A stretch of DNA of 64,000 nucleotides from Manis javanica (lineage: Eukaryota; Chordata; Mammalia; Pholidota; Manidae). Below are positions 36,731-47,900 of the stretch, piece after piece (the stretch's first letter is position 1; every line of letters begins with the position of its first letter). The translations under genes were made by a program, and so were the position numbers. The notes beneath the pieces are model-generated. The model worked only from the letters and a program-made list of their open reading frames with translations. It had not been told where the DNA came from and did not search any database. The stretch spans positions 36,236,501-36,300,500 of the forward strand of contig NC_133157.1 of NCBI RefSeq assembly GCF_040802235.1. Reading direction: 5' to 3'.

Positions 36731-38153
36731 TTTCTGTGCAGGGGTACAGTCAGGTCTCTGTGTGTCTTTGAGTATACCTCGGGGGCTTCCTGAGTTATGT
36801 GCAGAATGGAGGGGGGGAAGTTCCTATGGGACATGTGAGCGTCTGAGTATATGTGGATCAATTTGGGAATTCATGTGTGTGTTTGTGAATGTGTATGTGG
36901 GGGGTTGTCTGTTATGGGTGTAGCTATATAGGTTGTCTGTGAGTCAGATGTGTATACTGCATCTGCTGCTGTTACTGGGGTGGGGGCAGTGGGGGTGCGT
37001 ATGTGCCAGAAGAGCTGAGGATGAAAATCAAGAAGGGGAGATGACAAATCCCCCAGGGCTTGGGCACTGTAGACCTGGCCCCATGTGAAGAAAACTGAAA
37101 GCACAGATAGCCCAAGAGAGACCCCATGTCCCAGGGCCAGGGTGCATAGTCCCCATTGCTTCAAGCTGACACCCCACATGCCGGTGTATCCACTCTCGTG
37201 TATGCCATTCACATGCTGCAAGCATGCCAAGGGCACACCCACAGCCCACTCCCTGGATGCCATTCCTGGGAGGTGGGATCTGGAAGGGGGAGAAGATAGT
37301 AAGAAGAGGGAGTAAGGCTGTGGCTTATAAAGGGTAGCACCTCTCCCTGCACCACACCCAGGGGCTGCCAGCTCCAAAGTGATGAGGTGCAGGTCTCCCC
37401 CTCAACTCCTCCAACCCACCCCTACCTCCTGTGGTGCAGGGACCCTGGTTAGAGGATGAGAAAATGCCAAAGGGAGGCAAGGACAGAGAAGGTATCTGCA
37501 GGGCCCAGAAGGCCCATACTGGCCACCATCTGAGCCTATCTCCCACTCTGGTCAGCATCCCTACCTCCTGTCATCTGGGCCCCAGAGCCAAGCCTCCTCC
37601 TCCCACCACCAACCTGGGCTCCTTGACTCACCCTTCTAGAACATGGGTACCTCCTCTTCTTTGGGCAGGGCCCCCACCAAGGCTCATTTAGACTGCTGCT
37701 TTTGCTGCTGTGTGACTCTGGCCCATTGTTCAACCTCTCTGTCCCTAAGGAACCAGGGAAAAGCTCCCTCCCTCCACAGGACACCTAGTTCCCTGGCAGG
37801 CAAGGCTTTCAACCAAGGCAGTGGAGTGGTAGATAAAGGTAGGAAGCTGGCAACCAGCACCTTCTGGATCTAGGGAGACTGCATCATTCCCTCCGTCCCT
37901 GTCTGGGAGGTTGGAGGGGAGGAGCTGAGGCCTTAGCTTGCCCCCCTGCTACCCATCCCCCTTGTAGATACTGCCTTAACACTCCCTCTACCCTCAGCTC
38001 TGGCTGCCACCCAGCCAGGTTTCTCCGTACTCACTAATTTATTTCCCGGACGGTGTGTGGAAGACATGAGCTGTGTATAATATATTTTTTAACATTTCCA
38101 TTGCAGTATTGACCATCATCCTTGGTTGTGTATTGTGTAACACAAATAATGAT

Positions 38154-38159
38154 ATTAAA
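38154..38159 (+). terminator. FAM219A: Poly(A) signal ATTAAA for FAM219A
   Basis: This variant hexamer is the first plausible signal after the conserved-looking AT-rich end of the FAM219A 3'UTR. It lies about 700 bases before the SPMIP6 start codon. Confidence 0.55.
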
Positions 38160-38367
38160 AGCATCAAACAAGCCAGCCTCAGCTCCCTGCCTGGGGTGTG
38201 GGCATGGGGCAGGTGGGCTGGGAATAGGAGAGAACTGATCCTCTGAATGCCCACTTCAGTCTCCTTCCCCTCATGAGTTCCCAGGCCAGGCCTGCCACTG
38301 ACCTGCTGCATGACCCTGGGCATCATTTGACCCCTCAGAACCTGTTTCTCTTCACTAAAGTGAGAAG

Positions 38368-38408
38368 CTTGGTCTAGAATGTACAAGGGCCTTGGTCTAG
38401 AATGTACA
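38368..38408 (+). repeat. 18-bp direct repeat, 23-bp period, at duplication edge
   Basis: CTTGGTCTAGAATGTACA occurs at 38368-38385 and 38391-38408, separated by AGGGC. The second copy runs into the start of the 147-bp duplication. Confidence 0.9.
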
Positions 38409-38553
38409 CACTAGTGAGCACAGTAGGGTTGCCCAGTGTGGAGCATGCACCAGCAAAGGAATGTGCTGGTACAAGAACCAGCATTCCAAGGACCTGAGGG
38501 CAGATCTTCTAAGAGATCCGTGGGGAGGAGGCCTCTGGCAGATTAGAGTAAGA
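38407..38553 (+). repeat. 147-bp duplication, copy A
   Basis: It matches 39728-39874 at a constant offset of 1321 with three mismatches by eye. It starts CACACTAGTGAGCACAG and ends GATTAGAGTAAGA. Confidence 0.9.
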
Positions 38554-38857
38554 AATCCTGGAAAATGGGCTGTTTTCAGAGGCTGAGGCAGGGAGAGGCT
38601 GGAGGTGGAGAGGGAATTGGACCAGGGATGGGGCTGATCCAGGTGATATCATAATGGGCATTGTCCATCCTGGAGGGGCAGCAGGGTGGGGTAGGAGCAG
38701 GAAGGCTATAGGGGAGGGAAGCTGAGAGATCCTTCACAGCAGCTAGGGGCACCTGCTGGGCTGAAGGTGTGGGCTATCTGGGAGAGAAGCTGGTAACTGA
38801 TGTCTTGCAGGAGCCCTTAGTAGGTAGAGCTCCCCACGGCATCCTCTAGACCTCACT

Positions 38858-38992
38858 ATGTTCCTCTTCTCCCGGAAGACCAAGACCCCCATCAGCACCT
38901 ACAGTGACTCCTACAGGCCTCCTACCTCCATCAAGGAGGTCTATAAGGACCCACCTCTGTGGGCCTGGGAAACCAACAAGTTTGTGACCCCG
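38858..38992 (+). CDS. SPMIP6: SPMIP6 coding exon 1
   Basis: It starts at ATG 38858 and encodes 45 residues (MFLFSRKTKTPISTYSDSYR to ETNKFVTP), ending in phase 0 at donor GTAAGT. The start is fixed by agreement with the family N terminus. Confidence 0.93.
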
Positions 38993-41900
38993 GTAAGTGG
39001 AGGTTGGTGGGGAGCAGGGGCCCGCCAGAGTGTATGGCCATGTGTGTCTGGGTGACTGAAAATGCGCGGCTGTCATTATATGTTTGTAATTTTTTTTGTA
39101 GCTTTGTATGTGTGTGAGATTCATTTGCCTAAGCATGGAATTTATAATAATATATAAAATATTGTAAGATTCTGTCCTACTCCACCAGGGTAGGAGGTTT
39201 GGAGCGAGAGATAATCACAAAATAACAACAATAAACAAGAGTTTTATAAATTACCCAAAATGCTGTAAAGGAAATAATCAGGACCATGGAAATGGAAAGT
39301 AACCAGGAAGAGCTACTTAAACAGAGAGGTCATGGAAGACCTGTCTTTCAATGTGACATTGAGCTGAGACTGGAAAGATGAGAAGGATCTAGACATGTGA
39401 AGAGCTGAAAGAATAGGGTTCCAGGCAGAGTCATCAGAAATGCAAAGGCCCTGAGGCTTCTTGTGGAATATTCCAGAAAATGTACTATAGGCATGTTCTT
39501 ATGCATGAGAATCACAATCTGCCTGTATCTGTGTGTCTGTACTTGAAGACAGGTTGGCCACGTGGGTCTGTGCAGCTTTCACAAAATGGAGAGATCTGTG
39601 AGTCTGTGACTCTACCGAAAAGAATTTATCTGTGTGTACCATCCAACAAAACTGAGTACCTACATGTGCCGGGCATAATGCAAACACAGCAATGAAGGGT
39701 CAGACCATGCCTCTGAGGAGCTCTCAGCACACTAGTGAACACAGTAGGGTTGCCCAGTGTGGAGCATGCACCAGCAGAGGAATGTGCTGGTACAAGAACC
39801 AGCATTCCAAGGACCTGAGGGCAGATCTTCTAAGAGATCCGTGGGGAGGAGGCCTCTAGCAGATTAGAGTAAGAGGAAAGGGCAGCCTAGGGGCAGGGAT
39901 CCACCAGGAATAGAGAACTGCTGGAGCAGAGGGAGAGGCTAGGTCCTATGGTAAGGGAGGAGCCTCAGACCCCAGAAGTCCTCAAGCTCTTTGAGAAATG
40001 TGGACAGAATGCTCCAGGTTTTTGATTCTGGGACCTTGATGATTGGATTGTGAGTTATGCCACTCTGGCTACAGTGACAGGAGATAGGAGGGGCGGGGGC
40101 TGGGAGCAAGAAGCCCAGTGAGAATGAGGGAGGAGAATGTGAGTGGGAGATAAGAAGAGACCATGGCAGTCAAAAGGACTCTGTTGAATAGGAGAGACTT
40201 TTTAAAATAATTTTTATTATTACAAAATAAATATATGCTCAGTGCAGAAAATGCGTATAACTCAAGAGAAGCACAAAGAAAATAGGTCTATAATCTCACT
40301 ACCCAAATTAACCATTATTAATTTATCATTATATGCCCCTTTAGGAAGCAAATGTTTTTTGTAATATTGAATATTGACACAATATGAAAATGGTGTCATA
40401 TTGTATGCTAACATTTTGAATGTTGCTTTTTCACATAACCATATATCAGGTACATTTTCCTGTATCAAAAATATTCTATAATGTAATTTTACTGATTGTA
40501 TAGCATTTTATGAATGTACCAAAATATACTTAAGCAATCTTATTGGAAATGCAGGTTATTTATAACATTTTGCTAGTATAGTCATTCTTGTGAATATATC
40601 TTCGTATACATAACTATTCTCTTAGGATAAATTCCTAGATGTGAAATTGTTGGGAGAAAGGATATGCACATTTTTAAAACTTTTGTTATACACTTCAAAT
40701 TGCTGTAATAAGGGTTGTAATAATTTATGTGCCCAGCAGCAAAATGTGAGAGTGCCTGCCTGCTTTTTCACACTCAGTAGGAGGGATCAACAGATCTTGG
40801 TCACCATCTGGATATAAAGAAGAGGAGAGATTAGGATGACTCCAGGGTTTATGCTCTAGCAGCGGAGGAATGGTAGGGGCTACCAACTGAGATTTGGGAT
40901 TACAGACAAGTTCATTTTGAGACAAAAATATTTGAGGACTTCCAGCAAAAGATGTCTAGTGGATAGTTGGATATACTTATCTGAAGCAAAGGAAAAAGAT
41001 TTAGACTACAGATTTTGAAATCATCAATGTATCAATGATAGCTGAAGTCATGGAGTAAATGAAATTGCCAAGGAAGGGTAAGAAAATGGCCAAGGACAGA
41101 ACTTTGGAGAATATCAATATTTAAAGGGTATGTAAAGGAAAAAGAGCCATAAAAAGGGACAGGGTGATAGGAGGAAAATCCAAAGAAACCAACAAAGATA
41201 GCATCGTTAGACAAAAGTCAGTATCAGATGTTGACACCAGTGGGGCTCTCTTGGATGCAGTAGCCTTCAGTAACCTGGCTAGCCAGCTTCAGTGAGGAGG
41301 GACAGCCAGAGAGCAATGGGATTATGAAGGAAAGGTTTTGCTTCTGGCAGTGTGGTGGTCTAGAAACTCTGAAGGGCCCTCCTTCAAAAGGTCCTGCATA
41401 AAAATTTATTTTGTTTTGGACTCTCATATACTTAGAAGACAGGATTGCACTGAGGATCAATGTCAATATCAGTGCTACAAGCGGGAATTTAAGCCTAGAG
41501 CTAACTGAGAGATGAAGGAAATAAACCTATAAATTCCAAACTGAACCAGAAAGTTCAGTGAAAAATGGGTATTTACTATGATGGAAAAGATCTTCAAAGT
41601 AAGTTTCAGGTATCTTTCAGAGTAAGGTCAATCAAATCTGAGTGCACATTAAGAGATGTAAGGAAACAAACCACCATATGACAGAATCAGCAGAAACAAC
41701 AGATTTAACCCTCCAAGGACTTCAGATACTGGAATTAACAATTAAAGAATAAAAAATAATTATGAATTTTTAAAAACAAAATGTGAAATCATCAAGATGA
41801 GCAAGCAACAAGTGAGTATATTTCAAAAGATGAAACAAATGTAAAAAAGAACTGAATAGAAATTTTAGAAAAATGTGTTAAAAGCAAAAACTCAGTGCAC

Positions 41901-44900
41901 TGGTTAAAAAGCAGATTAGACACATTTAAGAAAATCAGTGAAATGAAAGAGTAAAAGAAGTTTCCCAGAGTGCAGCACAGAGAGGCAGAGACTGTATAAA
42001 AGAAACATTTAGCAATATAAAAGAAGATCTCACACACATCTACTTGGAATCTGGAAGGAAAGAGCAGAAAGGAGAATAGGCATTATCTGAAGAGAAAAAG
42101 GCTCCAAGTTACCCAGAACTAATGAAAGAAATAAATCCACAGAATAACTAGAAGAAATTCCACACTTAGATACCTCACAGTGAAACTGTACACCACCAGC
42201 TTAAGAGATGACCTTAAAAACAGGCAGAGAGAAATTATTGTCAAAGTGTCTTCCTTTCAAGAACAAAAAGATAAAGATACTTACGGGCAAACAAAAACTA
42301 AAATGTTTGCTATGAAAAGACCTACAATAAAGAACTTCTAAAGGATATACTTTGGGAGAAGGGAAATGATCATAAAAGGAAGGTCTGAGATGCAAGAAGG
42401 AATGATGAGCAAAGAAACTGTTAAGAATGAGATAAATTTAAGCAAATGTCTATAGAAAATAATTATAAGGATTTTTAATTTTAAATATTTAAAGAACCTA
42501 AATATTAGAAAACAATATCATAATAGTTGTATACTGGAAAACAATACCATGTAAGATTCAAGGATAGGAAAGGATTGTTTTTAAACTGTCATTACTCACA
42601 AATGATACAGTTGTATATATAGAATCTACAAATTATTAGAATAAGAGAAGTTAGAAAGTTGATAAATATAAGGTAAACATCACATGTCTTTATATCAACA
42701 ACAATTATTTCTAAAGCATAATTAGAAAAATACATTCTAGCAACAGAAAATTAAGGTAAGTAGAAATAAATCTAATAATGTGTTCAAAACTGGATAATAT
42801 TATAAAATTTGAATACTTAAAAAGATAAATGGAGAGGTATAACATATTCATAGTTAGAGTCATTTATGTAAAGATTCAATGCAATTCTGATTAAAATCTC
42901 AACAACACTTTTTGAAGAATTTAACAAGTTGTTTCTAAAATGCATAGAGAAGAGCAGAGGCCCAAGAAATAGCTAAAACACACCAGAAGAAGAAGGGGAC
43001 TTGCCCATCAGATATTAATATTTATTACCAAGCTATAGAAATTCATAAAGCATAGTATTACTGTAGGAATCGACAAATTGATTAATGGAATAAAATAAAT
43101 CAGAAATGGACCCACAAATATATGGGAACAATTTACAACAGAGACGATTGAAAATAAGGCTTTTGGAAAATGTTTACCAGGCTTGGGGTGGCATTACAAT
43201 TCTGTGGGGGATGACAGATGACTCAGTGGGACAATTGGTTATCCTTATGGATAAAAATAAAACTGGTCCCTAACTCACCCAAACCCAAAAGCAATTCCTC
43301 ACAGACTGAAGACTTAAATATGGAAAGTAAAATTTTACAGCTTTTAGAAGAAAGTATAGGATATTATCTCCATTATTTTAGAGTATGGATGGATATCTTG
43401 AACAAGTCACAAGAGCACTAAAAAGCAGAGATTAATAAATTCAAGAGGATCCTGTAAGCTCTCTTGGGAGAAACCCAGGTCCTGCTCCTAGGCAACATAA
43501 GGTCTGGAAGACAGAGGACAGGAATACCCAGCTCTGCTCTTAAAGAGCTTCCAGCCAAGGAAAGGACAGAAATGAGAACTCAGAAAACCACTCTGACTGA
43601 AGGCAAATGCCTAACTCCAAGGCCTTAGTCTTTGATGGAAAAAGAAGAAGAAATCGTAACTCAAACAAACAAAAGAACTATTCAGGGGGGACCAATGCTG
43701 GCATGGAGATCCTTCTGGCATAGGGAGAAGGGTTGGGATACCCACCTGGGCTGACTTTCTCAATAGGGGTGGAATCCAGATCCAGCAGGACACCAAGGCT
43801 GGGGTCTCTATGCACCTAGCCATTTCCACCCTATCCCCTTGCCCAGGGCCTGACTCAGACCATGCAGCGCCACGTAGATCCTGAAGCCCTGCCGAAGATG
43901 GTTAAATGTGCTATGCAAGACTACTGCTATAAGGATTCCATACCAGGCCACCCCTACTTGCCTGAGAAATATTGGCTATCTCAAGAGGAAGGTAGGGCTC
44001 ATTCCTCACTCTACTCTGACCCCACTCAGTGACCCCGATCACCCTCCACCAAACCAAACTTGGATCCTGACCCCCACTCTAATCCTGTATCAACTTTATC
44101 CCCACACATGACCTGGGCTACTTATCACCCCATTCAAGCTTGACTCCCAAACACCTGACCCTGACCTTGATCCTGACCCTGAAGGAGGAGATCCAGGCCC
44201 TGTCTTTTGGGAGCTCCCTGTCTGTGCCAAAGAACTGGAAGAGTCCTGGGTCTTATCCCTAGAGGGATGGAGGGTATATTAACCTCCAAACAAATCCCTC
44301 CAGGTCTATTCTGGGTACCAACTCGTCCCATTTTCTTAGTGACCCTGGACCGTCAGGCTCCCCACCTCTCCTGCATCCCTCTGCACCACCAGCCCTCTCC
44401 CCTCAACCTGGAAATCTTTTCTAATTTAAGGCTTCCAGCCTAAAAATTTTCTCTTGCTCATCCCCATCACAGCCAACGTTCTTGGAAACATAATCCATAC
44501 TGTCTCTACTTCCTCAGTCCTTCTTACACCTTACAAGAAATTATCTTTCTCATTTGATTAAGTGTTTATCATGTCTCCTTGTACATTCCGAAAGGGCAGA
44601 GTCTTGTCTTATTCACAGCTGTGCCACTCCACCTAGAACAGCATCAGGCTTCACAATTATTTGTTGAATGAACTGATGATAAATATTCATCCAATTGAAA
44701 TTGGGAGTCTGCATCTCCTGCATTCAAACATTACAACTGCTCTTGTGTGGTTCTAATTACCACATCCATCAAACTCTTCAATCTTTACCTTATGAGACCT
44801 ACCCTATGCATTTACTCTCTGACCACTCTCTACTTCTTGAAACTCCTTCATTCCTCAACTTCTCTGATGCCTCAGTTTCCCATCCATTCTGGAAACATGG

Positions 44901-47900
44901 GATTCCTCAGGGTGCTAATCTGAGTCTTCTTCTATCCTTACTCTCTCCTGAAATCATTTTATCTAACCCATGTCTTTACCGACAACTTCAAGTCCTTATT
45001 GATAGCCTTGACCTCTCACCAGAATCCCACTCTCCTTCATCTGATTATGGTTATCTTTATCTGAATGTCCCCAAACACCTCTAACTCAGTATGTCCAGCC
45101 TATCAACCCAGTATCACAAAACCAACACTCTACCCTATACATACACACACCTGTTCTTCCTCTAGGGCTCCTGGACCTCCTTTGCTAATATTTCTCACAT
45201 GTTCTATCAGACCGTTAGGGGAGCGGATCATGGAGGGCCTTGTAGCACAGATTTAGGAGACTGGGTAGGTGGGGCTTTGAAGAGTTTTAAGTAAGCAAGG
45301 GTTTTAGATTTTCATTTGTAAAAAAGTGCAATGGCTTCTATGTAGAGATTAAATTGTAGGATTTAAAAATGAGGCAGGGAGACCAATCAGTAACAATAGT
45401 TTTCTATGTGCCAGGCATTGTTCTAGAGGCTTTACATACATTAACTCGTTTTTAAATCTCACAATAATCCTATGAGGTAGATTACCCATTTTAAAATTGA
45501 GGAAGTTGAGACACAGTGAAATTAATTAACTTAGTCAAGGTCACACACTGCTACTATATGGCTGACCTGAAATTTGAACCCTAGCAGTCGTCTGCAATTC
45601 CATTCTATTAACCACATCATTATATTGTCTCCTGGTTAAGGCACAGCAGAGAAACTGGGGTGAGATCATGAGGGACTGGAAGAGGGGATAGAGTCAACTG
45701 ATTTTAAGGAGGCAGAACAAGCAAACTTTGGAGCCTGGATGTAGAAGATAGAGTGGGAGGAACTGGGAGGAGGTCCTATATCTGGGTTGGCTGATTCAGA
45801 GGGAGGGTGGTGCCAGGATGAAAAGCAATCATCTCAGAGAATCCACACCCCACTGAGAAGCTTGCCTTAGATGGCAAATGGGCTGCATCTCAGTGTCTAA
45901 GACAGATATGAGCCCAGATCAGGCTTGACTAGCCTGAGGGAGATTACTGAGAGTACAGCTATGTGATGGGGATCAGAGGAGAAACATTTGGGGGGTCCCA
46001 GATCCTGGAGTTAAATAAGGAGTAACACTGTCTTATGTCTCTACCCCTATGACCAAGCAGACAAATGCAACCCAAACTACCTGTGCAGTGACCCATATAA
46101 CACGTGGAGGACAAAACCTTACAACTGCACCAGCTGGAACAAACATACTACATATCTTCCCCGGCTGCCTAAGGTATCTACTGTGCCCAGCACAGATGCC
46201 CAGGGTCTGGGACACACATCCCTTCTGCCTCACAAACCACAGTGACTCATATTTCACCATTAGTTCATCATCCCTTTCCCACCAATAATGTTCCAAGGCT
46301 CTTTCCCATGTGTGAAAGTTTGTATTTTCTAGGAGACAAGGGAGCACGAGAGTGGAGCTGTGCTGGGCTCCTGGGCCCCAAACTCTAGCCCTGCTCTGTG
46401 GGGACATGGCTAGTGTGCACTCTTTGACATATACCTTCCTGAAGCTTGCCACCTGGCCCCTTCTCATATGGTGGGGCCAAGGAGTCAGTGGTAGGCTGAG
46501 TCTACCTGCTCTACTCTCTCCTCCTTTGTAATGTGGGAGCAAGGACAAAAGGAGGGAGAACAAGGCCACCCAGAGGCAGTGCCAGTAGAAATAGGAGAGT
46601 CTTCCAAGGAGATAGGAAGGAGTCCAGTTGTAGCCACAGGGCCTGAGAGAAGAGGGAATGTGAGAGGAGCTGAGGCCAGGGCAGGGATTCTTAACTGGTT
46701 GACCTCAGTTTGACTGAACCCTTCTGAATCATAACTTCTTCAAGAATTAGAAATTTTCACAAGTTCCCAGGTGATTGTAAAGGGCAGGCCATGTTGCAAT
46801 ATTGAAAACCACTATTAGAGAGACACCAAGACACACGGCTACTGTCAGCTGGACAAAGACGGGGGGAAATCAAGGGTTAACGCTGAGGCAGGGTTGTCAG
46901 AGGCCCAGGTCCAGACAGGGTCCACTTACAGCTCCACTTCCTCCCCTCCCCGCCAACCCCGTGTAGACAGAAAGGCGTTGCCCAGTAACATCCCCAAACA
47001 CTCAGAGCCTGGGAAAGCTGGGGAGCATCTGGAGGGCGGGGGAAGGCGCGGCCTGGGACTGGCCTGGGTGTTTCGGGAGGACCCCCCAAAGAAGGAAATC
47101 TTCCGGGTCAGAGCTTGAGGTAGCGTGTGTCACTTCCAGGAGGCCGGAATGGAGACAGTAGTTCGAGGAATGCCCTTGGAGTACCCTCCTAAGCCGGAGC
47201 GACTCAATGCCTACGGTAACGGAAGGTGGGGCGGGAAGAGAACGGGTACCGGGGAATCAGGTTCTGGGGGCGAGGCAGAGGCCGATGCTCCTGGAGAGGA
47301 TGTAACCCTGTCTGTAGACACAGTCTGCCCCTGTTTTTGTCTCCATCTCTTCCTAACTCTGACCCTGTCTCTTCCCATTCCTGTGACTCTGTGTCTGGAT
47401 CTCCCGGGCTCGGGGCCTGCGGGCGCAGAGCGCGAGGTGGTGGTGAACATGCTGAACTCACTGTCGCGGAACCAACCGCAGATCACGCCCCGCTGCGGGT
47501 GTGCGGACCCGCTGCCGGGCCGCCTGCCCTTTCAGGGCTATGAAAGCGCTTGCTCCGGCCGACACTACTGTCTGCGTGGGATGGACTACTACGCCACCGG
47601 GCTGCCCGGCACCGAACGCCGCCTACGGCCTCCGTGCGCACAGCAGCCAACTGTAAGGTTCGCAGGTCACACGTGGTTCTTCAGCCGGGGCCCGCCCCGC
47701 CCCCAAACAAGCCCCGCCCCAGTGTCAGCCCGCGCCCTGCGGCGGGCTTCTGGTCGCGCGCACCTTCAAGCCCCGCCCTGCCCTGTGACCCCACCCAGCT
47801 CTATCCGCCTACTCGGCCTCGTCCGGGCCGGCCCTCGGGCCCCGGGGCAGGAGCAGACCGCCGAGCGGGAGAGCCTGCGCGATTTCCCCGAGTTCCCGAC

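Larger units (their letters stand above)
35475..38175 (+). other. FAM219A: FAM219A 3'UTR with terminal ATTAAA
   Basis: The UTR runs from the stop codon to a poly(A) signal ATTAAA at 38154-38159; cleavage is expected near 38170-38180. Just upstream lies a T-rich, AT-rich stretch (about 38075-38150) of the kind often conserved near the ends of 3'UTRs. A MIR relic sits at about 36530-36730, and GT-rich stretches near 36390-36450 and 36870-36920. The end point is inferred from the signal alone. Confidence 0.65.
38176..38857. other. Intergenic FAM219A to SPMIP6, with SPMIP6 5'UTR
   Basis: About 680 bases hold the first copy of a 147-bp duplication (38407-38553), a 23-bp-period tandem repeat just before it, and presumably the SPMIP6 promoter and 5'UTR. 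No TATA box or CpG island is evident. Confidence 0.6.
38993..43846 (+). other. SPMIP6: SPMIP6 intron 1
   Basis: It contains minus-strand L2 fragments (about 39330-39480, 39650-39727 and 40790-41200), the second copy of the 147-bp duplication (39728-39874), an old L1-like piece (about 40190-40730) and a long old plus-strand L1 (about 41480-43440). No extra exon is supported. Confidence 0.8.
43992..46057 (+). other. SPMIP6: SPMIP6 intron 2
   Basis: It begins with a degenerate C-rich run based on CCTGAC (about 44010-44190). It then holds plus-strand L2 pieces (44430-44680 and 44700-45110), a minus-strand L2 piece (45215-45390) and a minus-strand MIR (45390-45630). No exon is supported. Confidence 0.8.

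Noticed and set aside
36391-36920. GT-rich stretches in the FAM219A 3'UTR considered as a tandem array
   Set aside because: They are irregular G/T-rich text without a stable repeat unit.
44010-44190. C-rich run with CCTGAC-like words considered as a minisatellite
   Set aside because: The unit is too degenerate and spacing is irregular; it is noted only as C-rich intron text.
46033-46569. 178-residue minus-strand open frame over SPMIP6 exon 3
   Set aside because: It overlaps a confirmed plus-strand exon and shows no family resemblance.
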